Source: Halomonas sp. QHL1 | GTDB lineage: Bacteria > Pseudomonadota > Gammaproteobacteria > Pseudomonadales > Halomonadaceae | DNA length: 64,000 nt | NCBI RefSeq assembly: GCF_001882345.1 | Contig: NZ_MINL01000001.1 | Span: forward strand, 248,001 to 312,000 | Direction of reading: 5' to 3' | Part shown: positions 56,789 through 64,000 of the stretch, piece by piece | Layout: each line of letters starts with the position of its first letter | How positions within the stretch are numbered: the first letter of the stretch is position 1 | The notes under the pieces: generated by a model | What the model was told of the DNA's origin: nothing | What the model saw: the letters and a program-made list of their open reading frames with translations, nothing else | Databases searched by the model: none | Position numbers and translations under genes: made by a program

Positions 56789-58995
56789 AGTTAACCGCTG
56801 AACAGCAAGCCGTTGTCAATCACCAGGCGGGGCATGCGAGGGTGGCGGCAGTGGCCGGGGCAGGTAAAACCACCACCATGGCCGCCCGAGTACTGCATCT
56901 ATTGGCCAGCGGTGTGGCGCCAAAACGTATCCTGGTGCTGATGTTTAACCGCTCAGCGAAGGATGATTTTCAGCGTCGTTTAGCCGCAATGGCATCTAAC
57001 GGGCAGGCATTGCCCGATGTCCGCACCTTTCATTCCTTGGGGCATCGCTTAACTCAAAGCTTATGCCGCTGGGGGGCGCTTGCGCCGCGCCAGCTATTGT
57101 CCGCCGATTGGCAGCTGGAAAGGCTGCTTCGTCAGGCGAGTCTTAATGTACTGCGTGATTCAGTTGAGCGCCGGGATGCAGCTCTGGAAGGGGATCGACT
57201 AGAAACCTTAGCCCACTTCTGCGGCTTGGTTAAAGCAGAAATGATTACTCCCGAAGCGCTCTATGAGCGGCTGAATTTTGACACCGATACCGACTACTTC
57301 CCAGCGGCGTTTGCCGAAGCAGAGAGGCTATTGGAAGCGGAAGGCGTGATGACCTATGCCGATCTGCTTTATCGTCCGCTGTTGGCGCTAGAAGCAGAGA
57401 GCACCTTGCGTAGTCGCGTTGAAGGATTTCTTGACCATGTCATTATTGACGAGTATCAGGATATTAACGCCGCTCAGCAGCGACTTTTATCCGTGTTGGT
57501 GGGTACTCGTGCCGAAGTAATGGCGGTCGGCGACGCCAACCAGTGTATTTATGAGTGGCGCGGCGCCAAGCCCGACACCATGCTGGAAAATTTTACCGCT
57601 ACCTTTGGCGTGGCAACCGACTACCCGCTATCGACCACCTTCCGGCACGGTCATGCGTTGGCGCTGGCCGCGAATCATGCCATAGCCGCTAATCAGCGCC
57701 GTCCTAATCAGCTGTGCCTTGCCGCGGCTAATAACCCGGAGACCCGCGTCTCAGTCGGGCAGGGCAGCCGATTACTGCTTGATGCGTTGATGGACTGGCA
57801 GGCCCAGGGGCGAGCGTTTAACGAAGCCAGCTTGCTGGTGCGCAGCTGGGCGCTTTCGGTACCGTTCCAACTGGCGCTGCTACAGGCCGGGATACCGTTT
57901 CGGCTTCAGCGCGAGGATCGTTTTGTTTTTCGTCTGCCGCTGGTGCAGGCCTTGGCGGGCTATTTAAAGTTGTCGCGTCGCCCTGATCTTCTGCGCGACC
58001 CACAGCAACTATTACTGCTGCTTTCACAACCGACTCCCTTCGTTGCCCGCGAGCGGCTACAGCGTTTAGCCCAACAGCTGGCCACTACCCAGCAGTGGCC
58101 CGAACGGCATGACCCCATATTAACGACGTTAAAGCCGATCCAGCGGCGCACACTTAAAAAACGCTGGCTGCTACTTTGTGAGCTTCCACAGCTCAGTGCT
58201 TGGCCACCCGCCAAGCTGCTCAGGCATGTGGTGGAAAGCATTGAGGCGGAAAAAACGCTTAAGCGTGCAGCAGCAAGGCGGGACAAAGGCGAAGAGGATG
58301 TTCGCTTACTCGACGTGCTAATTGAACAAGCGCAAAGCGTCCAGGACCCAGATGCTTTTATCGAGCTACTTGAACGCCCGGTAGAAAACCAGGCGAGCGG
58401 CGTGTTGATTAGCACCGTGCACGGTGCCAAAGGGCTTGAGTGGCCGCTGGTTGCGGTGGCCGGAGTTAATGAAGAAGATTTTCCTCACTACAGTCGCGAT
58501 AATCCGCTCAATGATGAGCGCCTTGAAGAGGAGCGGCGGCTCTTCTATGTGGCCATCACTCGCGCCCAAGAGCAGCTGTTAGTGCTCCATGATGGGGGCG
58601 TGCACCGTCCTAGTCGCTTTATTGCCGAAAGTGCCTGGCAGGATAGTATGCGGGTAGCCTCTTGCTTGGCCAGCCAAAGTCCGCCAGCCGCTTCGCTGCA
58701 AGTGACATCGGTGGGCCTGGTTGAGCGCTATCTGGCGCGGCTGGGGCGCGATGATATTGTGCTGGCCGCGGCGCAGGTTGAAGAAGCCAAGGTAGGTTAT
58801 TCGGCAGATACCTGTTTTTACCCTGGCCAGCGTCTTCACCATGCAGTGTTTGGTGAGGGTGAAGTGGCGGCGGTAGAGGGAAATGCCAGCGACCCGGTCA
58901 TTGATGTGCGCTTTGATCAGGCAGGGCGCAGGCGGCTTATTGCCCGCCGCGCACCCATTGAACTACTCGAAAATGGTTCAACGCTTGCTGGGTAA
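56785..58995 (+). CDS. UvrD/Rep-type superfamily 1 DNA helicase
   Basis: A 736-residue 3'-5' helicase of the UvrD/PcrA/Rep type. The Q motif is LTAEQQAVV; motif I AVAGAGKTTTM; motif Ia/Ib region VRTFHSLGHRL; motif II VIIDEYQDIN; motif III GDANQCIYEWRGAK; motif IV TFRHGHAL; motif V STVHGAKGLEWPLVAVAG; motif VI FYVAITRAQEQLLVLH. The C-terminal 60 residues resemble the Tudor-like tail of PcrA/UvrD (PGQRLHHAVFGEGEVAAVEG). It starts with GTG and is coupled to DUF1285. It is not UvrD itself by length and motif detail; its specific role is open. Confidence 0.9.
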   Translation: MKLTAEQQAVVNHQAGHARVAAVAGAGKTTTMAARVLHLLASGVAPKRILVLMFNRSAKDDFQRRLAAMASNGQALPDVRTFHSLGHRLTQSLCRWGALAPRQLLSADWQLERLLRQASLNVLRDSVERRDAALEGDRLETLAHFCGLVKAEMITPEALYERLNFDTDTDYFPAAFAEAERLLEAEGVMTYADLLYRPLLALEAESTLRSRVEGFLDHVIIDEYQDINAAQQRLLSVLVGTRAEVMAVGDANQCIYEWRGAKPDTMLENFTATFGVATDYPLSTTFRHGHALALAANHAIAANQRRPNQLCLAAANNPETRVSVGQGSRLLLDALMDWQAQGRAFNEASLLVRSWALSVPFQLALLQAGIPFRLQREDRFVFRLPLVQALAGYLKLSRRPDLLRDPQQLLLLLSQPTPFVARERLQRLAQQLATTQQWPERHDPILTTLKPIQRRTLKKRWLLLCELPQLSAWPPAKLLRHVVESIEAEKTLKRAAARRDKGEEDVRLLDVLIEQAQSVQDPDAFIELLERPVENQASGVLISTVHGAKGLEWPLVAVAGVNEEDFPHYSRDNPLNDERLEEERRLFYVAITRAQEQLLVLHDGGVHRPSRFIAESAWQDSMRVASCLASQSPPAASLQVTSVGLVERYLARLGRDDIVLAAAQVEEAKVGYSADTCFYPGQRLHHAVFGEGEVAAVEGNASDPVIDVRFDQAGRRRLIARRAPIELLENGSTLAG

Positions 58996-59059
58996 GCCAT
59001 TGATTAGCCAATAAGACACACTCTTTCACATTTTACGTCGAGTTAAGCTTTAGGACAGT

Positions 59060-59088
59060 TTGACTTAGCTTGGTCCTGCCGATTTAAT
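59060..59088 (+). promoter_or_regulatory. promoter before the barrel-PstS-like-GGDEF operon
   Basis: TTGACT (59060-59065), 17 bases, TTTAAT (59083-59088). The predicted start is near 59096, about 60 bases before the barrel gene, in a 161-base gap after the helicase. Confidence 0.5.
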
Positions 59089-59156
59089 ACCTACACTCCT
59101 ACCGAACTAATACTCAGCAGCTCATAGCATAATTACTTATGAAATAGGGAACGTGC

Positions 59157-60386
59157 ATGGTAAGGCAAGCCACCTGGCTCTGCGCCATTTTGATCGTCAC
59201 CCAAAGCGGCGTCTTGCTTGCCGATAGCACGTTGCCTAACCTGGAGTTTAATGGTTTTGGCACTCTAGGGGTTGTTCACTCTGATGAGCGGAACGCTGAC
59301 TTCGTTGCTGACCCCTTCGCTTCAGAAGGTGCGGGGTATAGTCATGACTGGAGCGCTGAAGTTGATAGCCGGTTAGGCCTCCAAGCTACGCTGCGTATGA
59401 CGCCTCAGCTCTCCTCTGTTTTGCAGATTGTCAGCGAGAAGCGGTATGACGGCTCATTCGCACCTGATATTGAATGGGCAAATGTTCAATACGACATTAC
59501 CCCTAATCTTAGCTTCAGAGTTGGGCGTATGATGCAGAGCTCATTTATGTCCTCTGAACATCGTAAAGTTAACTACGCCACTCCTTGGATAAGACCACCG
59601 CAAGAAGTTTACCGTTTAATCCCAGTGGCTAATTTTGATGGCGTTGATGTGCGCTATCGATACCGCAGCGGAAGCGCCACTAGCGAACTGCAGCTGAATT
59701 TTGGTGGTGGCAGCGCTGATTACCAAACGGGTAGTGTCGACGCCAGCGACTCGTGGGGCGTTTCACACCGCACTCACTGGGGTGACACTACTTTGTTTGC
59801 CAGCTACGGCGAGCTGAAAGTGAGCGCGGATGAACTCTCACAATTCTTCGATGCATACCGTCTCTTTGGCCTACCCGGTGAACAGCTTGCTAGCCGCTAC
59901 GAAGTTGATGGCAAGCGTACGAGCCTACTGAGCTTAGGGGTAGGTTATGACCCTGGCTCATGGTTTGTTATGGGAGAGTGGGCGCGCTCTTCGTCGCCTT
60001 CTCTTTTAGGGGACAGTGAAGGGGCCTACATGACTTTCGGCTACCGTATAGCCGAGTGGACGCCGTATGTGGGTGTGGCGCGAGCAAAAGTCACCAGTAA
60101 TACGTCAGAGCCGGGATTGAATGCTGCCCTTTATCCATCGCCCTTTGCCGAAGGCGCACAGTTACTAAATGGCGTATTGAATGAGCTAATATCCAGCGGA
60201 ATGCAGCAAGAGAGCATTACGCTTGGGGCTCGCTGGGATTTCAGGCCAGGTATGGCTTTTACGGCCCAGTATGATCGTATCGATATGCGTTCAGAGTCAT
60301 CGGGGGGGCTGATCAATCAACAGCCCGAGTTTACCCCAGGTGGACGTATTAACTTGTTCAGCCTTGCGCTCGACTTTGTGTTTTAA
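59157..60386 (+). CDS. outer-membrane beta-barrel (porin-like) protein
   Basis: A 409-residue exported protein. The signal peptide covers residues 1-22 (ends GVLLA). The mature part begins DSTLPNLEFNGFGTLGVVHSD, has alternating polar and aromatic strands (for example SFRVGRMMQSSFM, GVDVRYRYRSG, YMTFGYRIAEWTPYVGVARA) and ends in Phe (LFSLALDFVF), the usual barrel end. WANVQYDITPNLSFRVGRM and YATPWIRPPQEVYRLIPV look like a family I have seen encoded beside PstS-like and diguanylate cyclase genes. It is not a clear general porin. Five bases after its stop comes the ribosome region of the next gene. Confidence 0.82.
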   Translation: MVRQATWLCAILIVTQSGVLLADSTLPNLEFNGFGTLGVVHSDERNADFVADPFASEGAGYSHDWSAEVDSRLGLQATLRMTPQLSSVLQIVSEKRYDGSFAPDIEWANVQYDITPNLSFRVGRMMQSSFMSSEHRKVNYATPWIRPPQEVYRLIPVANFDGVDVRYRYRSGSATSELQLNFGGGSADYQTGSVDASDSWGVSHRTHWGDTTLFASYGELKVSADELSQFFDAYRLFGLPGEQLASRYEVDGKRTSLLSLGVGYDPGSWFVMGEWARSSSPSLLGDSEGAYMTFGYRIAEWTPYVGVARAKVTSNTSEPGLNAALYPSPFAEGAQLLNGVLNELISSGMQQESITLGARWDFRPGMAFTAQYDRIDMRSESSGGLINQQPEFTPGGRINLFSLALDFVF

Positions 60387-60397
60387 GGAGAGTGGCA

Positions 60398-60835
60398 ATG
60401 TGTAAACGACTTACTGCGCCCTTGGTCAGCCTGTTATTGGGGGCAGCGCTGATTATGGTTAATCACCCTGCTGCGGCTGAGGTGTTGGTGGTTGTATCAG
60501 CCGAGGCACCCTTTACTCGCCTTACCAGCAGCGATTTAAGGGATATTTATTTGGGGCGTCGCACGCTAATAGCCAACGGAGTACAAGTGGTGCCCTTGGA
60601 TCAGACTGAAGGTACGGCGGCGAGAAGTGAGTTCTATATTCACTACACGGGGCAAACCCCGGCGCAAATCAAGGCTCACTGGGCTAGACAGATATTTACC
60701 GGGCGAGGGCAGCCGCCTCAAGCGCTGACTAATAGTCGCGCAGTGGTAGAGCGACTCGTCAGGGATGCAAAAGCACTGGGCTATATAGACCCTTCTTTTC
60801 TTGATGAGCGTTTAAGAGTGGTGACAATTGAGTAG
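60398..60835 (+). CDS. small periplasmic PstS-like substrate-binding protein
   Basis: The ATG at 60398 has AAGGAG (60385-60390) seven bases upstream and gives 145 residues; a GTG at 60392 is too near that site. The signal peptide is residues 1-27 (ending AAA). The rest is one lobe of a PstS-like phosphate-binding fold: LTSSDLRDIYLGRRTLIANGVQVVPLDQTEG, HWARQIFTGRGQPPQALTNSRAVVERLV and LGYIDPSFL. Such half-size proteins are annotated as phosphate ABC transporter proteins, but no transport genes are here. The stop overlaps the next gene by eight bases. Likely a sensor or ligand subunit of the cyclase that follows. Confidence 0.8.
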   Translation: MCKRLTAPLVSLLLGAALIMVNHPAAAEVLVVVSAEAPFTRLTSSDLRDIYLGRRTLIANGVQVVPLDQTEGTAARSEFYIHYTGQTPAQIKAHWARQIFTGRGQPPQALTNSRAVVERLVRDAKALGYIDPSFLDERLRVVTIE

Positions 60836-62348
60836 CCTCAATGATCAAACAGGCCCTAGCCAGTTCATCCCATCCAGAAGCTTCATTAATCGATGGTCAC
60901 ATCATCTTGTAGAGCCACTGGTGCTATTTAGCCTAGTGGCTTTAATGATGTTGTTGGTTATATGGGGAAGTGCTTATTTTTTAGTCAATAAAGAACGTAT
61001 GGCCATTGAGCGTCAGACAGAGCTGTCCGTAGGAGAAATTACCGATACTTATGAAGCGAGGGTGGTAAGAGCCTTAAGAGAAATTGACACCGCATTGAAA
61101 TTAGTACGTTTTACCGTCAATAGTACCGATCATGCAAGCGTGCTCAATGTGTTAAATGAGCAGCGGTTATTACCGCCTGCACTGCTATTTACCATTAGCA
61201 TTGTTGATGAGCAGGGCATGGTTATTGATACCACTGATTCGGGGCTGCTTGGGCAGTACCTAACGCCTCCCTCACAAAGTACACTGGGCGACGACTACCT
61301 AGCAGTGGGGGAGATAGAGGCTTATCAGGAAAAGCAGCTGACTTTTACCCGGCCATTAATGCCTGATCAAGAGGGAGGCTCGGGCTGGGTCGTTATCGCT
61401 ATTGATGCTAATTACTTTGTGAGCAGTTATGAAGTTCGGTCGTTGGGCCAGCAGGGAATGCTGGCACTAGTGGACTCTGAAGGCATCGTACGCGTCAGGC
61501 GTTCAGGAGATACTATCCATTCAGGCGAACTGATGGATATAGCGGTTTGGAAAAGTAGCACACCGGATGCCGTAACCGCGCCCTTTCTTACCCATTGGCA
61601 AGGGGTTGAGAGCTACACGCTGGTACGCAAACTGTATGATTTTCCCCTCTCGATTGTCGTAGGGCTCTCTGCCCAGGAGCAGTTGGACGCGGCTCAACAG
61701 CTTGCACGAAATTATTGGCAGCGGGCCGGTTGGACAAGCGGCCTGCTGCTCATCATTCTGGCTATACTTGGTCGTCTAAGCTGGCAGCTTCAGCGAGCGC
61801 GGCAGAGAGTAATGGACGAACGCGTTATACACGCCCAGCAGTTAGCTTTCCACGACACGCTAACCGATTTGCCTAATCGCGCTTTTTTGAGTCATCTGGT
61901 GAGCCAGGAAGTTGTCCTTTGTGGTCGCCATGGAGAATCCTTCGCGCTACTTTTCCTGGATCTTGATCGTTTTAAATTAATCAATGATTCTTTGGGGCAC
62001 GCTGTGGGCGATTATCTATTACAAGAAGCGGCTAAGCGGCTGACTGGAGCGATACGAGAAAGTGATGTGGTTGCCCGATTGGGGGGTGACGAGTTTATTA
62101 TTTTATTACGCAAAGTGAGTCGAACCGACCAAATTGAACCGATTGCTGACGAATTACTATCCTCCATGAGGCAGCCATTTGTCTTAGCGGGCCAAGATTA
62201 CAATATATCGGTAAGCATCGGTGTGGCGCTGTTCCCTGGTGATGGGCTCGATGAACAAAGCTTAATGAAAAATGCGGATATGGCGATGTATCAAGCCAAG
62301 CAAGCGGGTAAAAACAAGGTGCACTTCTATAGCATAGCGCCGAATTAA
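60828..62348 (+). CDS. membrane diguanylate cyclase with periplasmic sensor (GGDEF)
   Basis: A 506-residue protein that should make cyclic di-GMP. Membrane segments lie at about 30-53 and 302-318; the roughly 250 residues between them form a periplasmic sensor resembling dCACHE domains. The GGDEF domain starts near 335 (HDTLTDLPNRAFL) with the active site RLGGDEF (GGDEF 419-423). The inhibition site RESD (410-413) sits exactly five residues before it, so product feedback is probable. The start is a TTG at 60828, the only early start in frame, eight bases inside the preceding gene, with a poor ribosome site; expression likely depends on coupling. Confidence 0.92.
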   Translation: MSSLNDQTGPSQFIPSRSFINRWSHHLVEPLVLFSLVALMMLLVIWGSAYFLVNKERMAIERQTELSVGEITDTYEARVVRALREIDTALKLVRFTVNSTDHASVLNVLNEQRLLPPALLFTISIVDEQGMVIDTTDSGLLGQYLTPPSQSTLGDDYLAVGEIEAYQEKQLTFTRPLMPDQEGGSGWVVIAIDANYFVSSYEVRSLGQQGMLALVDSEGIVRVRRSGDTIHSGELMDIAVWKSSTPDAVTAPFLTHWQGVESYTLVRKLYDFPLSIVVGLSAQEQLDAAQQLARNYWQRAGWTSGLLLIILAILGRLSWQLQRARQRVMDERVIHAQQLAFHDTLTDLPNRAFLSHLVSQEVVLCGRHGESFALLFLDLDRFKLINDSLGHAVGDYLLQEAAKRLTGAIRESDVVARLGGDEFIILLRKVSRTDQIEPIADELLSSMRQPFVLAGQDYNISVSIGVALFPGDGLDEQSLMKNADMAMYQAKQAGKNKVHFYSIAPN

Positions 62349-62422
62349 GTACCCTGCTCTCAGCATAACCAGCCGCTTTCATCACCGGTGTTTGAGTTAG
62401 GGAAGAGAAGCGTATTTAGATG

Positions 62423-62446
62423 GCGTCGGCGAACGCCGACGCTTTA
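62423..62446. terminator. hairpin between the cyclase and ETF-QO genes
   Basis: GCGTCGGCG (62423-62431) and CGCCGACGC (62434-62442) are perfect 9-bp arms (effective loop four bases, GAAC), followed by TTTAAG on the plus strand. Lies between convergent genes; short T tail, so the terminator call is moderate. Confidence 0.55.
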
Positions 62447-62478
62447 AGTATCCGTTCTCTCTACGACATACTGGTGTG

Positions 62479-64000
62479 CTACATATTGGGATAGTTGGGC
62501 CCGCCACCGCCTTCTGGTGCTACCCAGGTAATATTTTGCGCTGGGTCTTTTATATCGCAAGTTTTGCAGTGCACGCAGTTTTGGAAATTGATCTGAAAGC
62601 GTGGCTGTCCCTCGCTATCCTCCACCACTTCGTAAACACCGGCCGGGCAGTAGCGCTGCGCCGGTTCTGCGTATTTGGGCAAGTTGTCGCGGATTGGCAG
62701 CTCAGGATCATCAAGGCGCAAATGACACGGCTGATCCTCTTCATGGTTGGTGTTCGATTGGAACACCGAGGTAGGCTTGTCGAACGAGAGCTTGCCGTCT
62801 GGTTTGGGGTAGTTAATCCTTTCAAACTCATCCGCTGGCTTGAGGGCGCCATAGTCAGTGGTGGTGTCATGGACGTTAGGTAGTTTGTTGCCCAGTAACT
62901 GGTGAGCAAAATTATACGCTCCGCCGCCCACGGTGCCATATTTATGGATCGCGGGGCCGAAGCTGGCGCTCTCTTTAAGCTCTTGGTAGGCCCAGCTGGC
63001 TTCCCATTTCTGAGTAAAACTCGTTAGCTCCTGGGCGCCTTCATCGCCACCTTTTATCGCCTCGAATACGCTCTCCGCGGCCACCAAGCCAGACTTCATG
63101 GCGGTGTGCAGGCCTTTGATCTTGGAAAAGTTGAGGGTGCCCGCATCGCAGCCAATCAATAGCCCGCCGGGGAAGGTCATTTTGGGCAGGCTGTTAAAGC
63201 CCCCTTTGGTAATCGCCCGGGCGCCGTAAGCCACGCGTTTGCCACCCTCCAGATACTGACTAAGTACCGGATGATGCTTCATACGCTGAAATTCGTCGAA
63301 GGGTGAGAGCCACGGGTTCTGGTAACCCAGATCCATAATCAAGCCCACAACCACCTGCTGGTTTTCCGCATGGTAAAGGAACCAGCCGCCGTGGGTATTT
63401 TTATCTAATGGCCAGCCAGAGCCATGCAATACAACCCCAGGTTCATGCTTGTCGGCAGGCACATCCCACAGCTCTTTAAGGCCGATACCGTAGTGTTGCG
63501 GGTCGCGACCTTCATCCAGCGAGAAGTCTTTGATTAAGCGCTTGCCCAAATGTCCCCGCGCGCCTTCGGCAAACAGCGTGTACTTGGCGCGCAGTTCCAT
63601 GCCCGGCATATGGCCATCTTTGGGGGTGCCATCGGCGGCGACACCCATGTCGCCAATCAGAATGCCGCGCACTGCGTCGTCTTCAATAATGACTTCTTGG
63701 GCGGCAAAGCCTGGGAAGATTTCTACCCCGAGGCCCTCTGCCTGTTCCGCCAGCCAGCGGCACAGGTTGCCTGCACTGATCACATAGCGGGTAAGCTCGC
63801 CGCCGGTGTTATGCATGCTTTTAGGTACTAAGGCGTTAGGTACTTTTTGCGCTTTTTCGGCGTCTTTGAGCAAATAGACATCGTCGCGAATCGCCGGGGT
63901 ATTGAGCGGTGCGCCGCGCTCTTCCCAATCAGGGAAAAGTTCCGCCAGTGCACGAGGTTCAAAGACCGCGCCCGATAAAATATGTGCGCCAACTTCTGAG
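62479..64000 (-). CDS. electron transfer flavoprotein-ubiquinone oxidoreductase, C-terminal part
   Basis: Inner-membrane enzyme that passes electrons from reduced electron transfer flavoprotein to ubiquinone, linking fatty acid and amino acid oxidation to respiration. The frame is open to the window edge at 64000, where it reads SEVGAHILSGAVFEPRAL, so only the N-terminal FAD part is cut off. FGAEGARGHLGKRL, the ubiquinone-side helices and the C-terminal iron-sulfur domain are visible: YCPAGVYE and NCVHCKTCDIKDP hold the four Cys ligands of the [4Fe-4S] cluster. The C terminus is WVAPEGGGGPNYPNM, typical of the family. It is convergent with the cyclase operon. Confidence 0.95.
   Translation of the reverse strand, partial: SEVGAHILSGAVFEPRALAELFPDWEERGAPLNTPAIRDDVYLLKDAEKAQKVPNALVPKSMHNTGGELTRYVISAGNLCRWLAEQAEGLGVEIFPGFAAQEVIIEDDAVRGILIGDMGVAADGTPKDGHMPGMELRAKYTLFAEGARGHLGKRLIKDFSLDEGRDPQHYGIGLKELWDVPADKHEPGVVLHGSGWPLDKNTHGGWFLYHAENQQVVVGLIMDLGYQNPWLSPFDEFQRMKHHPVLSQYLEGGKRVAYGARAITKGGFNSLPKMTFPGGLLIGCDAGTLNFSKIKGLHTAMKSGLVAAESVFEAIKGGDEGAQELTSFTQKWEASWAYQELKESASFGPAIHKYGTVGGGAYNFAHQLLGNKLPNVHDTTTDYGALKPADEFERINYPKPDGKLSFDKPTSVFQSNTNHEEDQPCHLRLDDPELPIRDNLPKYAEPAQRYCPAGVYEVVEDSEGQPRFQINFQNCVHCKTCDIKDPAQNITWVAPEGGGGPNYPNM

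Noticed and set aside
60398..60835. Phosphate transport (pst) operon
   Set aside because: Only a half-size PstS-like protein is present; no permease or ATPase gene lies near it.

Overview
The window reads as a stretch of core chromosome from a gammaproteobacterium of the Halomonas / Chromohalobacter type (order Oceanospirillales), with gene order close to that of Pseudomonas. The evidence is the order of the housekeeping blocks, meso-diaminopimelate-type MurE, an RNase E with a long disordered tail, LpxC/LpxK/KdsB/MsbA for lipid A, and orthologues of Pseudomonas-type PilZ, DUF1285 and DUF2062 proteins. I see no tRNA, rRNA, CRISPR array, prophage or insertion sequence. The assignment to genus is an inference from protein resemblance, not from a marker comparison.

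Layout. (1) 1-1245: 3' part of rsmI, then the RNase P RNA gene with its own promoter and terminator. (2) 1277-19026: a complete division and cell wall (dcw) cluster, rsmH-ftsL-ftsI-murE-murF-mraY-murD-ftsW-murG-murC-ddlB-ftsQ, an AT-rich 313-bp gap, then ftsA-ftsZ-lpxC. mraZ, the usual first gene, is absent. (3) 19163-25257: dciA on the minus strand, a small basic protein of unknown function in the position where secM lies in enterics, secA, argJ and a fused Nudix-ThiE protein. (4) 25355-27341: aguA-aguB (agmatine to putrescine) on the minus strand, sharing a bidirectional terminator with the Nudix-ThiE gene. (5) 27521-38068: lipoprotein sorting (a single LolC/F plus LolD), DUF2062, comEC, msbA, lpxK, a Trm112-like protein, kdsB, a low-molecular-weight phosphatase and murB. 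(6) 38091-45633: rne with a long leader, divergent rluC, a HAD phosphatase, an S49 peptidase and maf. (7) 45760-56788: yceD-rpmF-plsX-fabD-fabG-acpP-fabF-pabC-mltG-tmk-holB-pilZ-tatD-DUF1285, that is fatty acid synthesis joined to DNA and cell wall functions. (8) 56785-58995: a UvrD/Rep-type helicase. (9) 59157-62348: an outer-membrane barrel, a small periplasmic PstS-like protein and a membrane diguanylate cyclase, arranged as one operon. (10) 62479-64000: the 3' part of an ETF-ubiquinone oxidoreductase gene.

How the genes work together: most of the window builds and divides the envelope. Peptidoglycan precursors come from murB-G, mraY and ddlB. The septum uses FtsL, I, W, Q, A and Z. Lipid A and core sugar come from LpxC, LpxK, KdsB and MsbA. 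Phospholipid acyl chains come from PlsX, FabD, FabG, AcpP and FabF, lipoproteins are sorted by LolCD and proteins exported by SecA.

The least explained parts are four. One is the three-gene diguanylate cyclase module at the right end. Another is the start of yceD, which has no Shine-Dalgarno site but overlaps a 21-codon upstream ORF and lies directly after a near-consensus promoter. The third is the small gene before secA. The fourth is a repeated pattern of short imperfect tandem duplications lying on gene ends (mraY, lolC, trm112, kdsB, murB, maf, plsX, pabC and others).
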